Source of the DNA: Adhaeribacter sp.
GTDB taxonomy: Bacteria; Bacteroidota; Bacteroidia; Cytophagales; Hymenobacteraceae
DNA length: 7,596 nt
Reading direction: 5' to 3'
Assembly: GCA_028288395.1 (NCBI GenBank)
Contig: JAQBNV010000236.1
Span: forward strand, 1 to 7,596
The notes below the pieces were generated by a model. That model saw only the letters and a list, made by a program, of their open reading frames with translations, did no database searches and was not told where the DNA came from. Positions 1 through 6,107 of this stretch are shown piece after piece (position 1 is the first letter of the stretch; the number at the start of each line of letters is the position of its first letter). The position numbers were made by a program, and so were the translations under genes.

Positions 1-1
1 G

Positions 2-1033
2 GAGGTGGAGTATGATCTCTCGAAGGTATTATTTATTGCCACGGCCAATGCCCTCGACACCATTCATCCGGCCCTGCGCGACCGCATGGAAATCATTGAT
101 ATTACCGGGTATACCCTCGAAGAAAAAGTAGAAATTGCTAAAAAGCACCTGGTGCCCAAACAAAAAACCGAGCATGGCCTGGAGCAAAAAGACGTTACCC
201 TCTCCACCGGAGCCATCCGGAAAGTAATTGAAGATTATACCCGCGAATCGGGGGTGCGGAACCTGGAGCGGAAACTCGGGGCGCTGGTCCGGAATATTGC
301 CAAATCCAAAGCCATGGATGAAGACTTTAAAAAAGTGTTGGATACGGCTGATGTGGTACAAATATTAGGACCCGAACCTTTTGATAAAGAGCTTTACCAG
401 GATAACGATACTGCCGGCGTGGTTACAGGTCTGGCCTGGACTTCGGTAGGTGGTGACATTTTATTTATTGAATCGATTTTGAGCCGCGGGCGGGGCAAAC
501 TTACTTTATCCGGTCAGTTGGGTGATGTAATGAAGGAGTCGGCGGTAACGGCGTTGTCTTACCTTAAAGCACATGCCTCTGACCTGGAGATTGATTACCG
601 CCTGTTCGATCAGTACGATTTGCATATTCACTTTCCGGAAGGGGCTGTTCCCAAAGATGGACCTTCGGCGGGTATTGCTATTTTTACCGCTATTGCATCG
701 GTGTATACCCAGCGCAAGGTACGCGCGCGGCTGGCTATGACCGGCGAAATAACCTTACGGGGTAAAGTATTGCCAGTAGGGGGCATCAAAGAAAAAATAC
801 TGGCGGCTAAACGGGCTGGCATTACCGATGTTATACTGTGTATCAAAAATAAAAAAGATATAAGTGAAATTTCCGCCGAATACCTGAAAGGCCTGAATAT
901 TCATTATGTAGATAAGGTAGGAGAGGTGTTGGCTATTGCTTTATTACCCGAGAAAGTTAAAAACCCTTTGTCACTAACGGTGTTGGAACAACCGGCTGCA
1001 TCGCCGGTATTAGCCGATGCCTTTGGCGTTTAG
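2..1033 (+). CDS. lon: ATP-dependent protease Lon (La), C-terminal part; gene begins upstream of the window
   Basis: Lon is a cytoplasmic AAA+ serine protease that unfolds and degrades misfolded and regulatory proteins. The reading frame is open to the left edge, so this is the C-terminal ~343 residues of a protein usually about 800 long. The GTG at position 5 is an internal Val codon, not the start. Counting from that codon, the tail of the ATPase module is visible: sensor-1 region ATANALD (12-18), arginine-finger segment LRDRMEI (24-30) and sensor-2 GVRNLERK (83-90). The whole proteolytic domain follows, with the catalytic Ser221 in DGPSAG (codon at 665) and Lys264 in [14 protein letters not shown]. 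Their 43-residue spacing equals that of Ser679 and Lys722 in E. coli Lon. The substrate-recognition N domain and Walker motifs lie outside the window. It ends at TAG with a short variable tail (LADAFGV). Catalytic residues are intact, so the protein is expected to be active. Confidence 0.97.
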   Translation, partial: EVEYDLSKVLFIATANALDTIHPALRDRMEIIDITGYTLEEKVEIAKKHLVPKQKTEHGLEQKDVTLSTGAIRKVIEDYTRESGVRNLERKLGALVRNIAKSKAMDEDFKKVLDTADVVQILGPEPFDKELYQDNDTAGVVTGLAWTSVGGDILFIESILSRGRGKLTLSGQLGDVMKESAVTALSYLKAHASDLEIDYRLFDQYDLHIHFPEGAVPKDGPSAGIAIFTAIASVYTQRKVRARLAMTGEITLRGKVLPVGGIKEKILAAKRAGITDVILCIKNKKDISEISAEYLKGLNIHYVDKVGEVLAIALLPEKVKNPLSLTVLEQPAASPVLADAFGV

Positions 1034-1082
1034 GCATTACTTTATCTGCACCGCAACACCGATATTGCTCTGATTTGGCATT

Positions 1083-1120
1083 GCACTCTTTGCCTGCCGG
1101 GGCAAAACCGGCCGGAGTGC
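1083..1120 (+). terminator. Hairpin downstream of lon, possible transcript-end structure without a T-tract
   Basis: Fifty bases after the lon stop, GCACTC (1083-1088) pairs with GAGTGC (1115-1120). Inside, either TTTGCC (1089-1094) pairs with GGCAAA (1101-1106), or GCCGG (1096-1100) pairs with CCGGC (1108-1112). The two inner helices share bases and exclude each other. The first option stacks directly on the outer stem to give 12 pairs with an 8-nt bulge on the right side. There is no run of T after the structure, so it is not a standard intrinsic terminator. Its place just after lon suggests transcript ending or 3'-end protection; this is inference. Confidence 0.4.
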
Positions 1121-1408
1121 GTGCCTCCAGGAGGATTTCAGATGGTCCTTGGGTTGAATGATAGGTAAACCATTCGGGCCCTTGGGGCTTAATCCTGCCG
1201 GGTTTGGTTGGCTTTAGGACTTTGGCAGAACCGGAAAATGTATGCCAAGCCGCTAGGACTTTAAACGTTTGGCCAATAACTGCAATCCAATAATTTTATG
1301 GCCTAAATAGCGTTCCGGGTTTGGCAGCAAACTTTAGTTGGGGAAAGGTTAGTTCGTCAGATAACCTGCCAATTACCTGCCACTATCCGGAAAGTATTTA
1401 TTAGTAGA

Positions 1409-1430
1409 CAACAGCTAATCAACAGCTAAT
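1409..1430. repeat. Perfect 11-bp tandem duplication (CAACAGCTAAT x2)
   Basis: CAACAGCTAAT occurs twice back to back, at 1409-1419 and 1420-1430, with no mismatch. It lies in the AT-rich half of the lon-hslU spacer, about 210 bp upstream of hslU. It could be a chance replication-slippage duplication or a pair of protein-binding half-sites one helical turn apart. Nothing in the sequence decides between these. Confidence 0.6.
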
Positions 1431-1532
1431 AGAAAATATTTAAAACATAATAAGAGAAAGCCAGTTGAACAGAATATTTAAGATGGTCAACGGTTTAAGC
1501 TCATCAGAAATACATATTTGATGGTTATGGCT

Positions 1533-1540
1533 TAATTTTG
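1533..1540 (+). promoter_or_regulatory. Candidate Bacteroidota -7 promoter element (TAATTTTG) upstream of hslU
   Basis: TAATTTTG matches the Bacteroidota consensus TAnnTTTG of the primary sigma factor exactly. It would start transcription roughly 90 bases before hslU. The upstream TTTG at 1517-1520 is too close (12 bp) to be the usual -33 element, which normally sits about 19 bp or more away. The call therefore rests on the -7 box alone and is weak. Confidence 0.25.
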
Positions 1541-1610
1541 GCTTAATAAGTAAATATACAGCACCGGTTTTTTAAGCTGCTGTACATTTATAATCCTGTA
1601 ATTTAGCATG

Positions 1611-1623
1611 ACAGCCTGGCTGT
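1611..1623. promoter_or_regulatory. Small palindrome ACAGCC-T-GGCTGT just upstream of hslU
   Basis: The arms ACAGCC (1611-1616) and GGCTGT (1618-1623) are perfect inverted repeats around one base and end 15 bp before the hslU start codon. The geometry would suit a dimeric DNA-binding protein or a site affecting translation. With only six bases per arm, chance is a real alternative. No known regulator motif is recognised. Confidence 0.3.
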
Positions 1624-1638
1624 ACTTACGCACAAATA

Positions 1639-3036
1639 ATGTTAGAACCAGCAAAATACCTGACACCGGCGCAAATTGTAGCCGAATTAGATAAATATAT
1701 AATCGGGCAGCATGAGGCCAAACGCAACGTAGCTATAGCTTTGCGCAACCGTTGGCGCCGGATGCACGCCAGCCCCGAAATGCAGAAAGAGATAGTACCC
1801 AATAATATTTTGATGATTGGCGCTACCGGGGTAGGTAAAACTGAAATAGCGCGCCGCTTAGCCACTATTGCCGATGCGCCATTTACGAAAGTAGAGGCAT
1901 CTAAATTTACTGAAGTAGGTTATGTAGGCCGCGACGTGGAAAGTATGGTGCGCGACCTCGTAGAGCAATCGGTTAATATGGTGAAGATGCGCAAAAAGGA
2001 AGAGGTGAAAGTGCAGGCTGCCCTAATGGTAGAAGATATTATCCTGGATGCGCTTATTCCGCCCATCAATACCCCGGTAAATCGTCCTGTTCCGGATATG
2101 GCTGCCCACGATAACCGCATGCCCGATAACGACCAGGAATTAAACGAACGTACCCGCGAAAGATTTCGAATAAAAATACGCAACGGCGAACTCGATGACC
2201 GCAAAATTGAAATAAAGATTCAGCAGAATTCTACGGGTGGCTTAGGCGTTATGGGGCCGGGTATCGATGAGGCTTCAATGATGAATATTCAGGAAATGAT
2301 TAACGGCATGATGCCGAAGAAGACCCGGAAGCGCAAGGTAAGCATTGCCGAAGCCCGCAAGATATTGCTGGAAGAGGAAGCCGTGAAGTTGATTGACATG
2401 GATGAGGTGAAAGAAGAAGCCATCCGGAAAGCTGAGGATGCCGGAGTAATATTTATCGACGAAATAGATAAAGTGGCTAGTGCCAGTAATAAAGGGGGCG
2501 GTGGGCCCGATGTCAGCCGTGAAGGGGTGCAGCGCGATTTATTGCCTATTGTGGAAGGCAGTACTGTTAATACCAAATACGGGGTCATCAACACCGACCA
2601 TATTTTATTTATTGCCGCGGGCGCTTTCCACGTAGCCAAACCTTCGGATTTAATACCGGAATTGCAGGGGCGTTTTCCTATTCGGGTTGAACTGAACAAT
2701 TTAACCAAAGAAGATTTTTACAGCATTCTGAAGTTTCCGAAGAATGCCTTAACTAAACAATACGAAGCTTTATTACAGGCTGAAGACGTAGAACTTACCT
2801 TCGACGATGAAGCCTTACGCAAAATAGCCGAGATTGCCTTTGAAGTGAATGCCGAACTGGAAAATATTGGTGCCCGGCGCTTACATACCGTGGTAAGCCG
2901 GTTATTGAACGAAATTTTGTACGATGTACCCGATAAAATTGGAGCTAATGCCCGCATACTGATTACAAAAGAACTGGTGGAAGAACGGCTTTCCGATATG
3001 GTGAAAAACCGTGATTTAAGCCAGTATATTTTATAA
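1639..3036 (+). CDS. hslU: HslU, ATPase/unfoldase subunit of the HslUV (ClpYQ) protease
   Basis: HslU is a hexameric cytoplasmic AAA+ unfoldase that feeds proteins into the HslV peptidase. The 465-residue protein is slightly longer than E. coli HslU (443). Visible in order are the N-terminal segment LTPAQIVAELDKYIIGQ (8-24), Walker A GATGVGKT (61-68), and pore loop GYVG (94-97). Next comes the HslU-specific I domain (about 110-245), containing a Gly-rich stretch around 199-208 and a Met-rich segment around 213-225. These are followed by Walker B VIFIDEID (270-277), arginine finger Arg345 in LQGRFPIRVEL, and sensor-2 GARRL (411-415). It ends in RDLSQYIL, the family's C-terminal tail that docks into HslV, which implies that an HslV exists elsewhere. 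The ATG at 1639 opens the conserved N-terminus and follows an A-rich leader without a Shine-Dalgarno sequence. hslV is not adjacent in the window, unlike the hslVU operon of E. coli. Confidence 0.97.
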   Translation: MLEPAKYLTPAQIVAELDKYIIGQHEAKRNVAIALRNRWRRMHASPEMQKEIVPNNILMIGATGVGKTEIARRLATIADAPFTKVEASKFTEVGYVGRDVESMVRDLVEQSVNMVKMRKKEEVKVQAALMVEDIILDALIPPINTPVNRPVPDMAAHDNRMPDNDQELNERTRERFRIKIRNGELDDRKIEIKIQQNSTGGLGVMGPGIDEASMMNIQEMINGMMPKKTRKRKVSIAEARKILLEEEAVKLIDMDEVKEEAIRKAEDAGVIFIDEIDKVASASNKGGGGPDVSREGVQRDLLPIVEGSTVNTKYGVINTDHILFIAAGAFHVAKPSDLIPELQGRFPIRVELNNLTKEDFYSILKFPKNALTKQYEALLQAEDVELTFDDEALRKIAEIAFEVNAELENIGARRLHTVVSRLLNEILYDVPDKIGANARILITKELVEERLSDMVKNRDLSQYIL

Positions 3037-3057
3037 ATTCTGACGGATAATATCCCG

Positions 3058-3096
3058 AAAACCGGGCTGCTAGATTTATAGTGGCCCGGTTTTTTT
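3058..3096 (+). terminator. Intrinsic terminator of hslU
   Basis: A 10-bp perfect stem is formed by AAAACCGGGC (3058-3067) and GCCCGGTTTT (3084-3093). The 16-nt loop can add a small inner helix CTA/TAG (3070-3072 with 3079-3081). A run of seven T follows the GC-rich arm (3090-3096). It starts 21 bases after the hslU stop, so hslU and the next gene are probably separate transcription units. Confidence 0.9.
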
Positions 3097-3152
3097 ATGT
3101 ATTTAACGCAGCTGATGGGCTTCTACTAATAAAACTTAAGCTAAAGTAAGGC

Positions 3153-3165
3153 GTACTCCTAGTAC
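3153..3165. promoter_or_regulatory. Small inverted repeat GTACT-CCT-AGTAC upstream of the SDR gene
   Basis: Five-base arms (3153-3157 and 3161-3165) around a 3-base centre lie 15 bp before the dehydrogenase start codon, where a repressor or 5'-UTR structure could act. The arms are short and the site may be coincidental. No clear TAnnTTTG promoter box is seen nearby. Confidence 0.2.
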
Positions 3166-3180
3166 ACAAAAATTAAAATA

Positions 3181-3906
3181 ATGAATTATTATTTTATTAC
3201 CGGGGCCAGCAAAGGCATTGGCAAGGCCTTAACGGAAGCCTTGCTTAAAAATGAAGACAATTATGTATTTGGCATATCGCGTAACGTTACTATTAAGCAC
3301 GAACGGTACCACCACCAGCACCTGGATTTATCGGATATTACGGCCCTCCGGAACAACCTGCACAAAGTTTTTCTGCCACTGGATAACCCCGGAAAGATTG
3401 TACTGGTAAATAATGCCGGCGTGCTCGGTGAAATTGGCTACATTGGCAGCCAAACCACTGATAATTTTGAATTTGTCTTCGACGTAAATGTAATTGGTCC
3501 GGCCTTACTCATGAATACTTTTCTGAGTGCTTATCTTGAACAAACCTGCCCAAAAATTATTTTGAATATCAGTTCGGGAGCTGGTCAACGGCCAATTGAT
3601 GGCTGGTCAGCTTATTGTTCTTCAAAAGCGGCTCTGGATATGCTTTCGCTTACCTGCCAGAAAGAACAGGAATTACTCAAAACCGGCGTAAAAGTCTTTT
3701 CGTTAGCGCCGGGAGTAGTGGATACTACCATGCAAAAACAAATTAGAGAAGGAGCGGCAAGTCAGTTCAGCCAGTTGGAGCAGTTTGTAGCATTAAAAGA
3801 AAACAATGCATTACAGGAACCGGAAGCCGTAGGGGAGCGGATTGCAGGATTTATCAAAAATGCCTCAAACTACCCGAATGTACTTTTACGAATTGATGAG
3901 GTTTAA
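3181..3906 (+). CDS. Short-chain dehydrogenase/reductase (SDR), sepiapterin/benzil-reductase-like
   Basis: This is a 241-residue classical SDR with a Rossmann fold, a soluble NAD(P)H-dependent carbonyl/alcohol oxidoreductase. Motifs seen are the cofactor-binding TGASKGIG (7-14), NNAG (77-80), structural Asn103 in DVNVIG, and catalytic Ser131 or Ser132 in NISSGAG. Tyr145 and Lys149 follow in the YxxxK motif YCSSK, then the PG motif LAPGVVDTTMQ (175-185). Arg34 after the second strand (GISRN) favours NADPH over NADH; this is inference. The N-terminus and the DTxMQxxIR segment recall the sepiapterin-reductase/YueD (benzil reductase) group. That assignment is from memory and the true substrate cannot be read from the sequence. 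ATG 3181 lies directly before the Rossmann strand and after an A-rich leader, so the start is well supported. Terminators on both sides suggest a monocistronic gene. It has no evident link to hslU or to the Sus locus. Confidence 0.93.
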   Translation: MNYYFITGASKGIGKALTEALLKNEDNYVFGISRNVTIKHERYHHQHLDLSDITALRNNLHKVFLPLDNPGKIVLVNNAGVLGEIGYIGSQTTDNFEFVFDVNVIGPALLMNTFLSAYLEQTCPKIILNISSGAGQRPIDGWSAYCSSKAALDMLSLTCQKEQELLKTGVKVFSLAPGVVDTTMQKQIREGAASQFSQLEQFVALKENNALQEPEAVGERIAGFIKNASNYPNVLLRIDEV

Positions 3907-3921
3907 CCGTGGAAAGATTGA

Positions 3922-3953
3922 AATCCGGTATATAAAATTTAATATACCGGATT
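3922..3953. terminator. Hairpin between convergent genes, possible bidirectional terminator
   Basis: A perfect 12-bp stem is formed by AATCCGGTATAT (3922-3933) and its complement at 3942-3953, with an 8-nt loop. It starts 15 bases after the SDR stop and lies 41 bases from the end of the SusD relic on the other strand, so both transcripts would run into it. On the plus strand no T-run follows. On the minus strand the bases after the stem are moderately T-rich (TTTCAATCTTTCC). It is strong as a structure but incomplete as a classical terminator. Confidence 0.6.
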
Positions 3954-3994
3954 AAGGATCTGAATTATGGGAGAATCCAGATATAAAGAAAAAA

Positions 3995-4489
3995 TTATTG
4001 TATGCCTGGATTATTATTAACCTCATCAACCGGAATTGGTAATATATATCTAGGGTCGGTGGGACTGATTGATGTTCCGCATCCTAATGATTGGCTGGGT
4101 TGGTTCAGTCGTAATAAATCGATTGTTCTAAAACCTTTGCCTAATAATTCGATTCTCCTTTCTGTTAAAATTGCATTAATGAGCTGAGCTTTATATAAGG
4201 TGCCAAAATTGTAACCGGGATATGAGCGATGATGTACTGCGTACAGCAAAGCGCGGGCCCTGGTTTGGTTTCCGGCTCTCGCTTCCGCTTCAGCAAGGTT
4301 TAAAAATACTTCTGCATATCGGATAAAAGGTACGTAATCCGTAAATCTGTTCCTAAAACCGATGCAAACAGCAAAGCTACCATTACCTTTCAGAATGCTG
4401 ATGGTATAACCAGGTGTCGGATTGTAGTAGAAGGAATTACTTTGTATGGATTGGCGGGCGTTGGAGAGGAATTTATCAGGTGATAAAAC
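3995..4489 (-). pseudogene. 5'-truncated SusD/RagB-family lipoprotein relic (C-terminal ~165 codons only)
   Basis: Reading the minus strand from 4489 to the TAA at 3995-3997 gives an uninterrupted frame that matches the C-terminal part of classical SusD/RagB nutrient-binding lipoproteins. Signatures in order are FLSNARQS, the hydrophobic helix IRYAEVFLNLAEAEAR, ERRIELLGKGF followed by DLLRLNQP, and the closing YILPIPVDEVNNNP. A full SusD has roughly 450-600 residues. Here the signal peptide, lipid-anchor cysteine and TPR-bearing N-terminal part are absent. The frame is closed upstream by TAG at 4490-4492, and no ATG or GTG lies within it. The TTG at 4247-4249 sits inside conserved sequence and is not a believable start. 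Because the frame has no internal stop or shift, truncation appears recent, or the piece is still constrained. Its motifs differ from those of the intact SusD-like gene at 4672-6096, so it is not a copy of it. Confidence 0.8.
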
Positions 4490-4620
4490 CTAATTAAATA
4501 GTGCATTTTAATTCCTTAATCCTCTGAATTCTTTTTGTCAAACACAACCAAATAAGTTCTGGTACTCAACAGTATTAAAAGACTTTTTAAAGTTCCTGTG
4601 GATTGGTAACATCATAAAAT
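4490..4620. other. AT-rich spacer at the broken edge of the SusD relic
   Basis: SusD-like sequence stops at about 4490, and the next 130 bases toward the intact SusD gene are AT-rich with only very short open frames on either strand. I see no inverted-repeat end, target duplication or transposase fragment that would explain the break. A minus-strand frame of about 24 codons runs from an ATG near 4610 to a stop near 4540. It resembles nothing I recognise. Confidence 0.5.
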
Positions 4621-4650
4621 AAAAAAGCTGTCAATTATGACAGCCTTTTT
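4621..4650 (-). terminator. Intrinsic terminator of the susCD operon
   Basis: GCTGTCA (4627-4633) and TGACAGC (4638-4644) form a 7-bp stem with a 4-nt loop. It is flanked by six A on the left and five T on the right, so it can act in both directions. On the minus strand the stem is followed by a T-tract and starts 21 bases after the SusD stop codon, the expected place for the operon end. Confidence 0.85.
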
Positions 4651-4671
4651 ATTTATTTAATACCTGATAAT

Positions 4672-6096
4672 CTATTGTTTATCCCAAAATATTTTGCTTG
4701 TAACTAGGTCTCCGCCTAGGGCAGCCGCCGCAGCTGTATAACTTGCTTTATTTAAATTTTGCTCTACAACTGGATAAGTTAAACGAAGCGGGATATCCGT
4801 TCTGGCATCTGTTGGTTTTACCAGGTTTGGTGCATCTAGCCTTCTCCATTCTTTCCAGCCTTCTACGGGTTGGTTATACAAGGCAATCCATTTCTGAAAG
4901 CCAATTTTACGTTTCCAATCTCCGGTAGCGGTTGCGTAATTAACGGCGGGTTGAGCCAGGTAAGCGGTGGCTTCAGCAGTTGTACCACCCCATTCCAGGA
5001 TGGATGCCGTAACACCAGCATTATAATGTGCCATGGCTGTTCCACCCACCGCAAATCCTCTTTCCACCGCTTCGGCTAAAAGAAATTCTACTTCTGAATA
5101 GGACATTAAAATTCCGGGTAAGGTAGGGTCTTCTAACATTTTGCCTGGAGCAGAAAAGCCTGCAGAAGGATTTACAGAACCATATATGGCTCCTTTAAAT
5201 ATACCTCCTTCTAAAGGCTTAAAAAACTCATCGCGTCGCGGATCGTTTAAGGGGTTTAAGGCATCAACAAACGTATTGGCTGCTCTAAAATCCTGACGTC
5301 CACTTTGTACCAAGTCTTCCCAAAGCGGATTTGTATTAGGGGTAGAAGAAAGGAATTGTACATCGGCGTTATCAGCGTTAGATTTAAATACCTTTGGAGT
5401 TGCCTGAACCGCCATTGTTTGGGCTTTTGCAGGATCCACATCGGCAATCGTTAATGCCATTCTCAGTTTTAATGAATTGGCAAACTTAACCCAACTTGGT
5501 ACATCACCCTCGTAAATCAAATCAGCCTCACCAAAAGAATCAGCAGATTCGTCGAACATAGCAATGGCAGCATCTAAACGAGTTATCAGGTCGGCGTATA
5601 TAGCAGCATCATCATCATACTTAGGTTGCACATTGGTATAATCCAGTGCTTCAGTATAAGGAATATCGCCAAAAGTATTTACCAGAACCGACCAGGCATA
5701 CACCTGCATCACCTCAGTTATTGCCAATTGATTCTTTTTTACATCTTCCGCTAAAAGTTTATTAGCATTAATAATGGTTTCACCTTCCTGTAAATCCCGG
5801 AGAACATCCCGGTACAAGGAATTCCAAACCGATTGATTGATAGCTCTCGTATTTATATCATACTGGCTCTCATCGGCGTAAGTAGTTCCTGCCCAATGCT
5901 GTACATAAAATCTAAACGGATTCTGGTTAGAGTTTGTATTGGTAATAGTCCGGACTAAGTTACGCTGGGCATTAGAAACTAATGTTTGGCCTGGTACAGT
6001 AACTGGGTTTTTGGGGTCTATATTATAGTCATCCAGATCCGAGCACGAAGCTGTAAACAGCAAAGCCGGGATACAAAATAAAAGTATTCTTCTCAT
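4672..6096 (-). CDS. SusD-like nutrient-binding outer-membrane lipoprotein (SusD-like_2 / RagB type)
   Basis: This 474-residue surface lipoprotein forms the lid of a SusC transporter and captures the substrate before TonB-driven uptake. The N-terminus has a basic start (MRR), a hydrophobic stretch and a lipobox ending FTASC, with Cys18 as the lipidation site. The following SDLDD is acidic, as in Bacteroidota lipoproteins sent to the cell surface. Family landmarks are NTFGDIPYTEAL (140-151), PKYDDDAAIY (158-167), DLIYEGDVPSWVKFANSLKLR (192-212), NDPRRDEFF (284-292), YSEVEFLLAEAVERG (333-347), QKWIALYNQPVEGWKEWRR (401-419) and a C-terminal YPVVEQNLN (441-449). These fit the Pfam SusD-like_2 group rather than classical SusD; the assignment is from memory. 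ATG 6096 lies 11 bases after the transporter stop, with an A/T-rich leader and no Shine-Dalgarno, so the two are one operon. Substrate is unknown: no degradative enzyme lies in the window. Confidence 0.95.
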   Translation of the reverse strand: MRRILLFCIPALLFTASCSDLDDYNIDPKNPVTVPGQTLVSNAQRNLVRTITNTNSNQNPFRFYVQHWAGTTYADESQYDINTRAINQSVWNSLYRDVLRDLQEGETIINANKLLAEDVKKNQLAITEVMQVYAWSVLVNTFGDIPYTEALDYTNVQPKYDDDAAIYADLITRLDAAIAMFDESADSFGEADLIYEGDVPSWVKFANSLKLRMALTIADVDPAKAQTMAVQATPKVFKSNADNADVQFLSSTPNTNPLWEDLVQSGRQDFRAANTFVDALNPLNDPRRDEFFKPLEGGIFKGAIYGSVNPSAGFSAPGKMLEDPTLPGILMSYSEVEFLLAEAVERGFAVGGTAMAHYNAGVTASILEWGGTTAEATAYLAQPAVNYATATGDWKRKIGFQKWIALYNQPVEGWKEWRRLDAPNLVKPTDARTDIPLRLTYPVVEQNLNKASYTAAAAALGGDLVTSKIFWDKQ

Positions 6097-6107
6097 GTTA
6101 TTAATTT

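Larger units (their letters stand above)
1034..1638. other. 605-bp gene-free spacer between lon and hslU
   Basis: I find no credible gene in this stretch on either strand: open frames are very short and none resembles a known protein. No tRNA-like or rRNA-like sequence is seen. Several short words recur. CCGGGTTTGG occurs at 1198-1207 and 1315-1324, TAGGACTTT at 1215-1223 and 1254-1262, and GG[T/C]CCTTGGG at 1144-1153 and 1177-1186. The first half is GC-richer and the second half AT-rich, as expected of a promoter region for hslU. The hairpin, tandem repeat, possible promoter element and palindrome inside it are listed separately. Confidence 0.7.

Noticed and set aside
5..7. GTG as start codon of the lon piece
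   Set aside because: The frame is open to position 2 and the residues are the middle of the AAA+ module, so the gene begins outside the window.
1124..1134. CCTCC-A-GGAGG palindrome as a hairpin or ribosome-binding site
   Set aside because: A one-base centre cannot form a hairpin loop, and no open reading frame of useful length follows the GGAGG.
1589..1594. TATAAT as a -10 box for hslU
   Set aside because: Bacteroidota housekeeping promoters use TAnnTTTG, and no matching upstream element is present. A TATAAT in AT-rich DNA is likely chance.
2289..2708. Open frame of 139 codons on the minus strand inside hslU
   Set aside because: It lies wholly antisense to conserved hslU coding sequence (I domain to Walker B and beyond), is Ser/Thr-rich low-information protein, and matches no family. 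Other antisense frames inside lon, hslU, SusD and SusC were rejected for the same reason.
4002..4187. 61-codon plus-strand open frame
   Set aside because: It is the antisense shadow of the SusD relic's C-terminus and has no recognisable features of its own.
3995..4249. An 84-codon minus-strand gene starting at TTG 4247-4249
   Set aside because: The same frame continues upstream to 4489 with clear SusD sequence, so the TTG is an internal Leu codon of a truncated pseudogene and not a start.
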